A DNA stretch of 64,000 nucleotides from Sporocytophaga myxococcoides (lineage in GTDB: Bacteria > Bacteroidota > Bacteroidia > Cytophagales > Cytophagaceae). Both the position numbers and the translations under genes were made by a program. How positions within the stretch are numbered: the first letter of the stretch is position 1; each line of letters starts with the position of its first letter. Positions 54,396 to 63,667 of this stretch are shown here, in pieces. The stretch spans positions 1 through 64,000 of the forward strand of contig NZ_BBLT01000014.1 of assembly GCF_000775915.1 (NCBI RefSeq), read 5' to 3'. The notes under the pieces were generated by a model. That model saw nothing but the letters and a program-made list of their open reading frames with translations, was not told where the DNA came from and searched no databases.

Positions 54396-55763
54396 TTAGT
54401 TTTCAATAATTTTATCCTTGCTAATGGTAATTTTTTCTCCAGGCTTAGAATCTCTTGTTACTTTTTCTCTACCTATAGATTCATAATGGAAGCCCAGTTC
54501 TTTCATTTGTTCTGTTTTGAATACGTTTCTTCCGTCGAAAATTACTTTCGCATTCATTCTCTGAATCATTTTTGGGAAGTCAGGGGTACGGAATGCCGGC
54601 CATTCTGTAACAATAACTAAAGCATCAGCTTTAAGTAAAGCATCGTATTGGTTATCGACAAAAGTAATCCTGTCACCCATGATCTTTTTCACATTATCCA
54701 TAGCTTCCGGATCAAATGCAACAATTTCAGTTCCTTCTGCCAATAGGGAATTAATGATATATAAAGCAGGTGCTTCTCTGATATCATCAGTATTAGGTTT
54801 AAAAGCAAGTCCCCAGATTGCTATTCTTTTTCCCATAAGATTCCCTTTAAAGAAATTTTTAATCTTAGGAATCATAATGGTTTTCTGAATTTCATTGATA
54901 TCTTCAACTGCATTCAGAATTTTAAAGTCGTAGTTATTGTCTTTTGCTGTTTTAACAAGAGCTTTAACATCTTTTGGAAAACAGCTTCCACCATACCCCA
55001 CACCGGCGAATAAGAATCTGTTACCAATTCTTTTATCGGTACCAATCCCCATTCTGACCATATCCACATTTGCACCAACTTTTTCGCAAAGGTTTGCTAT
55101 TTCATTCATAAATGAAATTTTCATTGCAAGAAATGCATTAGCAGCATACTTTGTAAGTTCTGCGGACTCTTCGTCCATAATGTGGATAGGGTTTCCCTGC
55201 ATTACAAATGGTGCATATAACTTTTCCATAAGTTTTTTGGCTCTTTCAGAAGACGTTCCGATTACAACACGATCCGGCTTCATAAAATCTTCAATAGCAA
55301 CCCCCTCTCTTAAAAATTCCGGATTAGACACTACATCAAACTCACAATTGCAATTCATTGCAATTTTTTGTCTTACTTTTTTAGCAGTCCCAACCGGTAC
55401 AGTACTTTTATCTATAACAACAACATAATCTTTAATTAATGAGCCTAACTGTTCAGCTACCTTTAAGATAAAGCTCAAATCAGCAGCCCCATCCGCACCG
55501 GGAGGTGTTGGTAAAGCCAAAAATATTACTTCTGCTCCTTCAATTGCGTCTTCGAGTTTTGTCGTAAAAGTTAACCTTCCTTCATTAATGTTTCTTTCAA
55601 ACATTATATCAAGGCCTGGCTCATAGATTGGCACAATACCCTCCTTCATTTTGCAGACCTTTTGCTCATCAATATCGACGCATGTCACAAAATTGCCTGT
55701 TTCAGCAAAGCAGGTTCCTGTTACTAAACCCACATACCCTGTTCCTACAACTGTAATTTTCAT
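54396..55763 (-). CDS. ugd: UDP-glucose 6-dehydrogenase
   Basis: A 455-residue enzyme oxidising UDP-glucose to UDP-glucuronate in two NAD-dependent steps. VVGTGYVGLVTGTCFAE lies at about 5-21, STVPVGTA at 120-127, and the catalytic Cys261 in GYGGSCFPKD. Length is normal; the C-terminal tail (KPGEKITISKDK) is a short addition. First gene of the nucleotide-sugar operon. I found no TAnnTTTG-type promoter in 55764-55952, which is AT-rich and shared with the divergent acyl-CoA dehydrogenase gene. Confidence 0.94.
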   Translation of the reverse strand: MKITVVGTGYVGLVTGTCFAETGNFVTCVDIDEQKVCKMKEGIVPIYEPGLDIMFERNINEGRLTFTTKLEDAIEGAEVIFLALPTPPGADGAADLSFILKVAEQLGSLIKDYVVVIDKSTVPVGTAKKVRQKIAMNCNCEFDVVSNPEFLREGVAIEDFMKPDRVVIGTSSERAKKLMEKLYAPFVMQGNPIHIMDEESAELTKYAANAFLAMKISFMNEIANLCEKVGANVDMVRMGIGTDKRIGNRFLFAGVGYGGSCFPKDVKALVKTAKDNNYDFKILNAVEDINEIQKTIMIPKIKNFFKGNLMGKRIAIWGLAFKPNTDDIREAPALYIINSLLAEGTEIVAFDPEAMDNVKKIMGDRITFVDNQYDALLKADALVIVTEWPAFRTPDFPKMIQRMNAKVIFDGRNVFKTEQMKELGFHYESIGREKVTRDSKPGEKITISKDKIIEN

Positions 55764-55952
55764 GATTATAAAGTTAACGGTTTACCAAAAATTCAATATA
55801 ATTCCTTTTGCTAAGATAGCATTACTTTTTTATAACTTTATCAAGAGGTACAATGTTGGAAATACTTTTTTCCCAATTTGAACCAAAAGTTCAATTTTTT
55901 CTCAACAAATTAAAATAATACAACGTTTATAAAAAAAAAATATTTTTAGAGT

Positions 55953-57092
55953 ATGAATTTTGACTTCAACGAAAACCAACAAATGATAGCCAAGATGATA
56001 CAAGATTTTGGCCAGAAAAGCATAAAACCTCATGTATTGGAATGGGATGAAAAACAGGAGTTCCCTGTTCCCCTCTTTAAAAAACTGGGAGAATTGGGAT
56101 TAATGGGGGTTTTAGTACCTGAAATATATGGAGGGTCAGGATTCTCATATTTTGAATACATTACTGCAATCAAGGAAATATCCAAAATTGATGGGTCAAT
56201 CGGACTTTCAGTGGCTGCCCACAATTCCCTCTGCACCGGCCATATTTTATCTTTCGGTAATGAAGATCAAAAGAAGAAATATTTGCCCAAACTTGCTTCA
56301 GCAGAATTTATAGGAGCATGGGGCCTGACCGAGCCCAATACTGGCTCTGATGCAGGCAATATGAGAACTGTTGCCGTTCAGGATGGAGATTATTGGATAA
56401 TAAATGGATCCAAAAACTTTATTACCCATGGTAAATCCGGAGATATTGCTGTAGTTATAACAAGAACAGGAAATCCGGGAGAGCACAGGTGCTCTACTGC
56501 GTTTATTATTGAAAAAGGCACTCCGGGATTTAGTGCAGGGAAAAAAGAAAATAAACTGGGAATGCGGGCATCCGAAACAACAGAGCTTATATTTGATAAT
56601 GTAAGAGTCCATAAGGACCAAATGCTTGGTAATAAAGGCGATGGCTTTGTACAAGCAATGAAAGTTCTAGATGGAGGAAGAATATCAATTGCAGCTTTAA
56701 GCCTTGGAATTGCAGAAGGTGCTTTTGATGCAGCCTTGAAATATTCTCAGGAACGTCATCAGTTCAACAAACCTATTGCTTCCTTCCAGGGAATTTCATT
56801 TAAACTCGCAGAAATGGCTACCGAAATTGAGGCTGCAAACCTCCTTACCTATAAAGCGGCAGATATGAAAATCAAAGGAATGCACATGACTAAGGAAGCT
56901 GCAATGGCCAAATACTATGCATCAGAGGTGGCAGTAAAAATCGCCAATGAAGCTGTACAGATTTTTGGAGGATATGGATATACAAAGGATTTCCCGGTAG
57001 AAAAATTTTACAGAGACGCAAAGCTTTGTACGATAGGTGAAGGAACTTCAGAAATTCAAAAAATAGTTATAAGTAAAAATCTAATAAATTAA
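55953..57092 (+). CDS. Acyl-CoA dehydrogenase
   Basis: A 379-residue FAD-dependent enzyme that introduces the alpha-beta double bond in acyl-CoAs. WGLTEPNTGSDAGNMRT (about 126-142) and the C-terminal FPVEKFYRDAKLCTIGEGTSEIQ region, which carries the catalytic Glu in short/medium-chain members, are typical. The chain-length preference is not certain; short-chain (butyryl-CoA type) is likely. Only 70 bases separate it from rpsU, which has its own promoter. Confidence 0.92.
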   Translation: MNFDFNENQQMIAKMIQDFGQKSIKPHVLEWDEKQEFPVPLFKKLGELGLMGVLVPEIYGGSGFSYFEYITAIKEISKIDGSIGLSVAAHNSLCTGHILSFGNEDQKKKYLPKLASAEFIGAWGLTEPNTGSDAGNMRTVAVQDGDYWIINGSKNFITHGKSGDIAVVITRTGNPGEHRCSTAFIIEKGTPGFSAGKKENKLGMRASETTELIFDNVRVHKDQMLGNKGDGFVQAMKVLDGGRISIAALSLGIAEGAFDAALKYSQERHQFNKPIASFQGISFKLAEMATEIEAANLLTYKAADMKIKGMHMTKEAAMAKYYASEVAVKIANEAVQIFGGYGYTKDFPVEKFYRDAKLCTIGEGTSEIQKIVISKNLIN

Positions 57093-57133
57093 AAATTTAA
57101 ATCAATACAAGTGAATATTTGTGAATAATTACT

Positions 57134-57141
57134 TATATTTG
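57134..57141 (+). promoter_or_regulatory. Promoter -7 element of rpsU
   Basis: TATATTTG, an exact TAnnTTTG match, 21 bases before the rpsU ATG. Confidence 0.55.
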
Positions 57142-57162
57142 CATCCCTTAAATTGAAAATAA

Positions 57163-57357
57163 ATGATTATCATCAACGTAAAAGAAAACGAGTCAATAGA
57201 TAAAGCTCTTAAGAGATTTAAAAAGAAATTCGAAAGAACAGGCGTATTGAAAGAACTTCGCGCAAGAAGCTATTACGAGAAAAAATCTGTTTCAAAAAGA
57301 GCTGAAAAAATCAGAGCTATCTACAGACAAAAACTTAATGAACAAGAAACTATATAG
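57163..57357 (+). CDS. rpsU: 30S ribosomal protein S21
   Basis: A 64-residue basic protein with the S21 pattern IINVKENESIDKALKRFKKKFERTGVLKELRARSYYEKKS, split here for reference as start IINVKENES, core KALKRFKKK and YYEKKSVSKR. It binds near the anti-Shine-Dalgarno region of 16S rRNA. Bacteroidota are known for hiding that region, so S21 matters for their unusual initiation. It heads a run with the Xer recombinase and hibernation factor genes. Confidence 0.95.
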   Translation: MIIINVKENESIDKALKRFKKKFERTGVLKELRARSYYEKKSVSKRAEKIRAIYRQKLNEQETI

Positions 57358-57395
57358 TTTCTTCCTTTTGAAATAAGTTTTTTTTTATTATGTTT

Positions 57396-57422
57396 AGTAT
57401 TACCTGATCTTCAGGTAGTACT
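57396..57422 (+). promoter_or_regulatory. Hairpin directly before the Xer recombinase start codon
   Basis: A 12-bp stem (57396-57407 with 57411-57422, one T-G pair) with a TCT loop ends three bases before the ATG at 57426. No T-tract follows, so it is not a terminator. It would cover the ribosome landing site. Confidence 0.5.
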
Positions 57423-57425
57423 AAT

Positions 57426-58304
57426 ATGATAGAATCGTATTTAAATTATATAAGATATGAAAAAAGGTATAGCAATCATACCTTTGTTTCATATCAGAAT
57501 GACCTCACTCAATTTTCTGCCTTTTCCAAGGACAGTTATGGATTATCGTGCCTTTCTGAAGCCTCTTACCAGATAATCAGATCTTGGATTGTTACACTAG
57601 CAGAAAACGAAATCACAGCCAAATCAATAAATAGAAAAATCGCTTGCCTCAGATCTTTCTATAAATTCCTACTTAAGCAAAATGCAATTCAGAAAGACCC
57701 TACTCTCCGTCTTAAAGCTCCAAAAATAAATAAACAATTGCCTCATTTTATTGAGGAAAATGACATATTGAAACTTCTTGATCAATTTATTTTCTCTGAA
57801 GACTTTTATGGACTACGAGATAAACTTGTTCTTGAACTTCTTTATGGAACTGGCATTCGTTTATCTGAACTTATTTCTATAAAAGAAGAACACATCAACA
57901 AGTTTGAGCGTATTATCAAAATCAAAGGGAAAGGGAACAAGGAGCGTATCATCCCTCTGAACGAAAACCTTATGAATCTTATTAGTATATATAAGAAGGA
58001 GAGAGAAAAGGTGATTGAAAGGCCAAATGAATATTTAATTATAACAGACAAGGGAGACCAAAGCTATCCGATGTTTATTTACCGCACGGTAAAAAACTAT
58101 CTTGACATGATACCTACTTTGGAAAAAAGAAGCCCTCATGTTTTGAGACATACATTTGCTACTCACCTTCTCAATAAAGGAGCCGATTTGAATGCTATTA
58201 AGGATTTGTTGGGGCATAGCAGTCTTGCCGCAACTCAGGTTTATACTCATAATTCTCTGGATAAGCTCAAAGCTATTTTTGAGCAGGCTCATCCAAAAGC
58301 ATGA
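57426..58304 (+). CDS. xerC: Xer-type tyrosine recombinase
   Basis: A 292-residue tyrosine recombinase with the N-terminal SAM-like DNA-binding domain (about 1-85) and the catalytic domain. All active-site residues are present: Arg145 (TGIRLSEL), Lys168 (IKGKGNKER), His238/Arg241 (HVLRHTFATH), His264 (LLGHSS) and Tyr273 (VYTH). Length and context match the chromosome-dimer recombinases XerC/XerD; which of the two it is cannot be decided. It lacks the extra segment between catalytic motifs that marks integron integrases, so it is not the array's integrase. Confidence 0.9.
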   Translation: MIESYLNYIRYEKRYSNHTFVSYQNDLTQFSAFSKDSYGLSCLSEASYQIIRSWIVTLAENEITAKSINRKIACLRSFYKFLLKQNAIQKDPTLRLKAPKINKQLPHFIEENDILKLLDQFIFSEDFYGLRDKLVLELLYGTGIRLSELISIKEEHINKFERIIKIKGKGNKERIIPLNENLMNLISIYKKEREKVIERPNEYLIITDKGDQSYPMFIYRTVKNYLDMIPTLEKRSPHVLRHTFATHLLNKGADLNAIKDLLGHSSLAATQVYTHNSLDKLKAIFEQAHPKA

Positions 58305-58328
58305 TTGATAACTTTAAATTATATAACT

Positions 58329-58628
58329 ATGAAACTTCAAATGCAATCTATCCATTTCGACGCAGACAAAAAGTTGCTAGATTTTATTCAGAAAAAACTG
58401 GACAAACTTGAAACTTTTTATGATAGAATCACTGAAGGAGATGTTTACCTTCGCATCGAAACTGACGATGTCAAGGGCAATAAGTCTGTGCACGTTAAAC
58501 TTTTTCTCCCAGGAACATCTATAATGGCAAAAGAGCAGGCTGCTTCATTTGAAGAGGCTATTGACCTAGTTTATGAAAACCTGAAGCGCCAACTTCAAAA
58601 GACAAAAGAAAAAATGAATTCAATCTAA
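58329..58628 (+). CDS. hpf: Ribosome hibernation-promoting factor, short form
   Basis: About 99 residues: MKLQMQSIHFDADKKLLDFIQKK at the N-terminus, split as QMQSIHFDADKK, then the beta strand/helix pattern of the HPF/RaiA (S30AE) fold and a Lys-rich tail (QLQKTKEKMNS). It binds the ribosomal decoding region in stationary phase. The start at 58329 is preferred over one 24 bases upstream, which overlaps the end of the Xer gene. It has no C-terminal dimerisation domain. Confidence 0.88.
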   Translation: MKLQMQSIHFDADKKLLDFIQKKLDKLETFYDRITEGDVYLRIETDDVKGNKSVHVKLFLPGTSIMAKEQAASFEEAIDLVYENLKRQLQKTKEKMNSI

Positions 58629-58659
58629 TTATAATTAACATCAAATTGTAAACAAATAA

Positions 58660-58682
58660 AAAGCCCCAATTAGGGGCTTTTT
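58660..58682. terminator. Bidirectional intrinsic terminator
   Basis: AAAGCCCC pairs with GGGGCTTT around AATTA, with T-tract on the plus strand and TTTATTTG on the minus strand. It separates hpf from the convergent infB. Confidence 0.85.
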
Positions 58683-58714
58683 ATTTTATTTTTTACATAT
58701 AACTTTTTCAAAAA

Positions 58715-61700
58715 TTATAAAGTACGTTTTGTTTCTTTCTCTTCGAATGCCTCTACGATATCTCCTACTTGTAAATCATTAAAGCCTTGGAAGCTTAATC
58801 CACACTCGTATCCAAATTTCACTTCACTAACATCATCTTTATATCTTTTCAATGAATCAAGCTTTCCTGTATGAACCACGATACCATCCCTTACTACTCT
58901 TACTTTATTTTGTCTTCTGATCGTACCATCAGTCACATAGCATCCTGCGATAGTACCAACTTTTGAAATTTTAAATGTCTCCCTAACTTCAACATTGGCT
59001 ACGACAACCTCTTCAAGTTTCGGTTCAAGCATACCTTCCATAGCATCTTTCACCTCATTGATTGCATCATAGATGATGGAGTAAAGTCTGATCTCAATTT
59101 CTTCCTGATCAGCAAGCTTTCTCGAAGTAGTAGTTGGTCTTACCTGGAAACCAACAATGATTGCGTCTGAAGCCGATGCAAGCAACACATCAGATTCCGA
59201 AATTGCACCAACTGCTTTATGGATAATTCTAACCTGAATTTCTGGAGTAGAAAGTTTAAGCAATGAGTCTGAAAGAGCCTCTACTGAACCATCCACATCA
59301 CCTTTTACGATTATATTAAGTTCTTTGAAGTTTCCAATTGCAAGTCTTCTTCCAATTTCATCAAGTGTAATATGTTTTCTCGTACGTATGCTTTGCTCAC
59401 GAAGCAATTGTTCTCTCTTAGTTGCGATCTCTCTTGCCTCCCTTTCAGACCCCATAACGTGGAATTTATCACCAGCCTGAGGAGCTCCATTTAAACCAAG
59501 TAACTGAACAGGAGTAGATGGACCAGCCTTTTTCACTTTAACACCTCTATGGTCAGTCATTGCCTTCACTTTTCCATAGTGAGCCCCCGCTACTACAACA
59601 TCTCCAACGCTAAGGGAACCACTCTGAACAAGAACTGTAGCCAGATAACCACGACCTTTATCCAAAGAAGCTTCTACAATAGTACCCGAAGCATTCCTAT
59701 TAGGATTTGCTTTTAAATCCAGAATTTCCGCCTCCAATAAAACTTTATCCAACAACTCAGATATTCCTTGTCCACTCTTCGCAGATATTAATTCACACTG
59801 ATATTTTCCACCCCAATCTTCTACAAGGATATTTTCCTTAGCAAGTTCTTCTTTTATTTTATCTGGGTTAGCTGTAGGTTTATCAACCTTGTTAATGGCG
59901 ATAACTATTGGTACACCAGCAACCATAGCGTGGTTAATTGCTTCTTTGGTTTGAGGCATCACACTATCGTCTGCAGCTACAACTATAATTACAATGTCCG
60001 TGATTTTAGCTCCTCTGGCACGCATCGCGGTAAACGCTTCGTGGCCTGGAGTATCCAGGAAGGTAATTTTCTTACCCGAGTCTGTAGTCACGTTATATGC
60101 CCCAATGTGCTGAGTAATACCTCCGGCTTCACCTTGTACTACTTTGGTTTTTCTTATATAATCAAGAAGTGAGGTCTTTCCGTGATCGACGTGTCCCATA
60201 ATTGTTACTATAGGAGCTCTTTCAATCATGTCTTCCGGATGATCTTCAGCTTCAGTAATGATTTCTTCATCATCACTTGAGATAAACTCTGTAGAGTATC
60301 CGAATTCATCAGCAATCACAGTAATTGCTTCCGCATCTAACCTTTGGTTTATAGAGACAAACATCCCTAAACTAAGGCATGTAGAAATCACCTGATTAAC
60401 AGAAACTTCCATCATGACAGCCAAGTCGTTTGCAGAAATATATTCTGTAACTCTAAGTACTTTAGATTGCTCATGCTCATGAAGCATCCTTTCCTCTTCC
60501 GCCTCAGCAAATGCAGATCTTTTATCCTTTCTGTATTTTGCTCTATTAACAGGCCCTTTGTTTCCGCTTAATTTTGCAAGTGTAGCTTTGATTTGATCCT
60601 GAATCTGTTTATCAGAAACCTCCTCTTTTACAACTGGCTTCTTAAAGTTTTTGTTTCTGTTATTATTATCCCTGTTAGCATTCCCGGGTCTATTTGCATT
60701 TCCAGGTCTATTGTCTCTTACTGTTGTTCCAGTTCCGGATTGAGTCTGAGGAGATCCTCCTGCCTGAACAGTAGGTTGTCCTTCCTTCCCTGGGATTCTG
60801 AGCCTTTTACGCTTTCTCTTAAGTTTCTTTTTGTCTTTGTCATCAGAAGAGGCAACAGGTTTATTATCCTTTTTCTTAGGCTTATCCGGCAATTCTATCT
60901 TACCCATTACAGTAAGACCTTTTAAAGTATCTGCCTTAGCCTTTATTAATTCCTCTTCCTCCTGTGGTTTAACAACCGGTGCCATTTGCTGAGGTTTTGT
61001 GATTAATTCTTCAGTCACTTGAACCGGTTTTGCCGTTTCCTCCACTGTTTTTTCTTCCTTCTGCACTTCTGGAATCTTGGTTTCCTTAGGTTCAGGAGCT
61101 ATAGGAGGAACTTCTTCTTCCTCTTTTGGGTTTACGGGCTCCTTAACTTCAGCAACTTCCTGAACCGGTTTTACGGGAGCAGGCTCTTCTTTTACAGTTA
61201 CCGGCTCCTCTATTTTTTTAACTTCCTTAGGTTGTTCAACAACTTTCTTAGGTTCAATTATTTCTGACGGCTCTTCAATTTTAGGTTTCGGCTTTTTCTT
61301 TTCATTAAGATCTATCTTCCCCAAAACTTTTATTCCTTGAAGCTTTACCTTTGACAAGTCTGATTCTGAAGGTGCTTCTACTTGTTGTTCTTTAACAGGT
61401 TCAGTTTTGACAACCTGCTCTTCAGCCGGTTTGCTTTTTTCTGAACTTGTATTTTTAATAAAGAACTCTTCATCTTCTTCTTTAGCTCTTTTCTCAGCTG
61501 TATTTTCCGACTCAATGATAATATTGTCAGAATGTTTTTTACCAATGGTGAGACCAGACGCTTCTTTTTTATCTAATGCTGAAGATTCGAATTCTTTCAT
61601 CAGCAAGTTAAATTGTTGAAGCGTAATTTTTGAATTAGGATTATTTTCAATTTCAAAGCCTTTAGCAGCAAGGTGTTCTGTAATTGTAGATAAACCTACA

Positions 61701-61750
61701 TTCAGTTTTCTTGCCACCTGGCTTAGCCTCATCATTTTTTCTTCAGTCAT
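58715..61750 (-). CDS. infB: Translation initiation factor IF-2
   Basis: A 1011-residue GTPase. An N-terminal IF2N domain (about 5-58, [20 protein letters not shown]) precedes a long disordered region (about 60-390) rich in Lys, Glu, Pro and Val (repeated KPVQE/VKEEP-like segments). The G domain contains [12 protein letters not shown] (about 523-534), DTPGHEAF and NKVDKP. Domains II, III and the fMet-tRNA-binding domain IV follow. It places initiator tRNA on the 30S subunit. Last gene of rimP-nusA-infB, 39 bases after nusA. Confidence 0.97.
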   Translation of the reverse strand: MTEEKMMRLSQVARKLNVGLSTITEHLAAKGFEIENNPNSKITLQQFNLLMKEFESSALDKKEASGLTIGKKHSDNIIIESENTAEKRAKEEDEEFFIKNTSSEKSKPAEEQVVKTEPVKEQQVEAPSESDLSKVKLQGIKVLGKIDLNEKKKPKPKIEEPSEIIEPKKVVEQPKEVKKIEEPVTVKEEPAPVKPVQEVAEVKEPVNPKEEEEVPPIAPEPKETKIPEVQKEEKTVEETAKPVQVTEELITKPQQMAPVVKPQEEEELIKAKADTLKGLTVMGKIELPDKPKKKDNKPVASSDDKDKKKLKRKRKRLRIPGKEGQPTVQAGGSPQTQSGTGTTVRDNRPGNANRPGNANRDNNNRNKNFKKPVVKEEVSDKQIQDQIKATLAKLSGNKGPVNRAKYRKDKRSAFAEAEEERMLHEHEQSKVLRVTEYISANDLAVMMEVSVNQVISTCLSLGMFVSINQRLDAEAITVIADEFGYSTEFISSDDEEIITEAEDHPEDMIERAPIVTIMGHVDHGKTSLLDYIRKTKVVQGEAGGITQHIGAYNVTTDSGKKITFLDTPGHEAFTAMRARGAKITDIVIIVVAADDSVMPQTKEAINHAMVAGVPIVIAINKVDKPTANPDKIKEELAKENILVEDWGGKYQCELISAKSGQGISELLDKVLLEAEILDLKANPNRNASGTIVEASLDKGRGYLATVLVQSGSLSVGDVVVAGAHYGKVKAMTDHRGVKVKKAGPSTPVQLLGLNGAPQAGDKFHVMGSEREAREIATKREQLLREQSIRTRKHITLDEIGRRLAIGNFKELNIIVKGDVDGSVEALSDSLLKLSTPEIQVRIIHKAVGAISESDVLLASASDAIIVGFQVRPTTTSRKLADQEEIEIRLYSIIYDAINEVKDAMEGMLEPKLEEVVVANVEVRETFKISKVGTIAGCYVTDGTIRRQNKVRVVRDGIVVHTGKLDSLKRYKDDVSEVKFGYECGLSFQGFNDLQVGDIVEAFEEKETKRTL

Positions 61751-61789
61751 TACCTAATATTGTAATAATAATAATTGTAAAAGTAATTT

Positions 61790-63043
61790 TTATTCGAACT
61801 CTTGCTTCAGGATACTAAGAACATCTTCTATCGTTTCCTCTTCTAGTTCTGTTCTTCTTACAAGGTCATCTTTTGTAAGAGCCAACACACTTTTTGCTGT
61901 ATCCAGTCCAACTCTTTTCAACTCCTCAATAATCCATGATTCAATTTCATCGCTAAATTCTGAAAGATCAACATCTTCCTCTTCCTGCTCTGAAAGTTCG
62001 CGAAACACGTCTATTTCCATACCTACAAGCTTACTTGCCAGTTTAATATTTTGGCCGCCTTTTCCTATTGCTAGCGATACTTGATCCGGCTTTAAGAATA
62101 CAGAAACTCGCCCTTCATCACCATCAATTTTGATATTCCCAATCTTAGCAGGACTTAAAGCTCTAGCAATATAAAGCTCCAGATTGTCCGTAAAATTAAT
62201 AACATCAATGTTTTCATTTTCCAGCTCTCTAACAATACTGTGGATTCTGGATCCCTTCATTCCAACACATGCTCCTACAGGATCTATTCTATCATCATAA
62301 GACTCTACTGCCACTTTCGCTCTTTCTCCTGGCTCTCTTACTACCTTCTTTATGGAAATCAAACCATCATAAACCTCAGGAACTTCACTTTCAAATAACC
62401 TTTCAAGGAAAGCAGGGGACGTTCTGGATAGTATAATTTTAGGATTGCCATTATGCATTTCTACACGATGGACAATAGCTCTTGCACTATCTCCTTTTCT
62501 GAATCTGTCTTTAGGAATTTGTTCACTTCTTGGTAAAACAAGTTCATTACCTTCACCATCTAATAAGAGAACTTCTTTATTCAGAATCTGATACACTTCG
62601 CCAGCGATAATTTCGCCAACTATTTCTTTATACTTTTGAAAAAGAATATCCTTCTCAAGGTCTTTAATCTTCTGAATAAGCGTTTGGCGGGCAGTCATTA
62701 CCAATCTCCTACCAAAATCTATAAGTTTCACTTCTTCAGCAACTTCCTCTCCCACTTCAAAATCTGCCTCTATCTTTCTTGCATCAGTGAGCGATATATG
62801 TTTATTCTCATCAAAATCAAAACTATCTTCAGCAAATTCATCATCAACGATTTCACGAATTCGCCAAATTTCCAGGTCACCTTTGTCAACATTGATAATT
62901 ACATCAAAGTTTTCGTCGGTGACAAATTTCTTCCTGATCATTGTTCTGAAAACATCTTCCAGAATCCTTATCATTGTCGGACGATCAATGTTTTTAAATT
63001 TTGCAAATTCCGCAAATGACTCGATTAATATTGAACTCTCCAT
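61790..63043 (-). CDS. nusA: Transcription termination/antitermination factor NusA
   Basis: A 417-residue protein with the N-terminal RNA-polymerase-binding domain (about 1-130), an S1 domain (about 135-200), and two KH domains (GACVGMKGSRIHSIVRELENE, GKGGQNIKLASKLVG). A short acidic C-terminal segment carries one helix-hairpin-helix repeat (about 360-417), so it is shorter than E. coli NusA (495). It affects pausing, intrinsic termination and antitermination. It starts four bases after the rimP stop. Confidence 0.95.
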   Translation of the reverse strand: MESSILIESFAEFAKFKNIDRPTMIRILEDVFRTMIRKKFVTDENFDVIINVDKGDLEIWRIREIVDDEFAEDSFDFDENKHISLTDARKIEADFEVGEEVAEEVKLIDFGRRLVMTARQTLIQKIKDLEKDILFQKYKEIVGEIIAGEVYQILNKEVLLLDGEGNELVLPRSEQIPKDRFRKGDSARAIVHRVEMHNGNPKIILSRTSPAFLERLFESEVPEVYDGLISIKKVVREPGERAKVAVESYDDRIDPVGACVGMKGSRIHSIVRELENENIDVINFTDNLELYIARALSPAKIGNIKIDGDEGRVSVFLKPDQVSLAIGKGGQNIKLASKLVGMEIDVFRELSEQEEEDVDLSEFSDEIESWIIEELKRVGLDTAKSVLALTKDDLVRRTELEEETIEDVLSILKQEFE

Positions 63044-63047
63044 TTCT

Positions 63048-63521
63048 TTATTTAAATGAAACTAGAACATTTGTTTTCTTAATATCACTGAAAGCGATTT
63101 GACAGCTTTCTATTACAATTTTTTTTGACGCTTTATCTTTCTTTTCTGCATCCAGGACTATTTCCCTTTCATTAACTTCTTTCAGCAGACCATTTATTTG
63201 ACTTTCGTCTAATAATGTAACACTTACTCTTCGTCCAATATTCCTATAATACTGCCTCTTTAATTTCAATGGTTGATCTACCCCAGGCGAAGAGACTTCC
63301 AATACATAGGCCGAATCAATTAAGTTAGTTTCTTCTATCTCGTTTCCAACCTTTCTACTTAGATATGCACAGGTATCGATATCCACTCCCTTATCACCAT
63401 CCAGAGTTATGCTAATCTTTTGCCTACCAGAATTACCTGTAATCACTAAATCAACTATGAACAAATCATCACTCGAAAGGTTTTTTTCGGCAATCTGAAG
63501 TATCTTCTCCTCTATCTTCAT
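63048..63521 (-). CDS. rimP: Ribosome maturation factor RimP
   Basis: A 157-residue protein needed for 30S subunit maturation. The N-terminal alpha/beta domain includes ISITLDGDKGVDIDTCAYLSRKVGNEIEE and YVLEVSSPGVDQPLK, the family signature, and the C-terminal part is an SH3-like barrel (RVSVTLLDESQINGLLKEV). First gene of the operon, preceded by a promoter at 63592-63621 and a hairpin in its leader. Confidence 0.93.
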   Translation of the reverse strand: MKIEEKILQIAEKNLSSDDLFIVDLVITGNSGRQKISITLDGDKGVDIDTCAYLSRKVGNEIEETNLIDSAYVLEVSSPGVDQPLKLKRQYYRNIGRRVSVTLLDESQINGLLKEVNEREIVLDAEKKDKASKKIVIESCQIAFSDIKKTNVLVSFK

Positions 63522-63539
63522 TAATAAATTTATAAATAA

Positions 63540-63562
63540 AAGAGGGGACCATGTCCCCTCTT
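63540..63562 (-). promoter_or_regulatory. Terminator-like hairpin in the rimP-nusA-infB leader
   Basis: AAGAGGGGAC (63540-63549) pairs perfectly with GTCCCCTCTT (63553-63562) around a three-base loop. On the minus strand it is followed by TTTATTTAT and ends 18 bases before the rimP start. On the plus strand no T-tract follows (AATCATAC). It lies between the predicted promoter and rimP, the position of an attenuator. Confidence 0.6.
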
Positions 63563-63591
63563 AATCATACTTATCCTAAATTTGAACAATG

Positions 63592-63621
63592 CAAAATTAA
63601 CCAAAATTCTTTTTTTTCAAA
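63592..63621 (-). promoter_or_regulatory. Promoter of rimP-nusA-infB
   Basis: On the minus strand: TTTG (63621-63618), 18 bases, TAATTTTG (63599-63592), a full match to the Bacteroidota vegetative consensus. Predicted start is near 63586, so the hairpin at 63540-63562 would be transcribed. Confidence 0.6.
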
Positions 63622-63667
63622 AAATATTACCTAAAATTAAAATTAATTTACAGAATTAATACTTTCA

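Noticed and set aside
57426-58304. Xer recombinase as the integrase of the cassette array
   Set aside because: It lies 51 kb away, has the length and motifs of a housekeeping Xer protein, and lacks the extra segment typical of integron integrases.
57358-58714. tRNA genes near rpsU-xer-hpf, where some Bacteroidota carry tRNAs and tuf
   Set aside because: No cloverleaf-like sequence is visible; hpf is followed directly by a terminator and infB.
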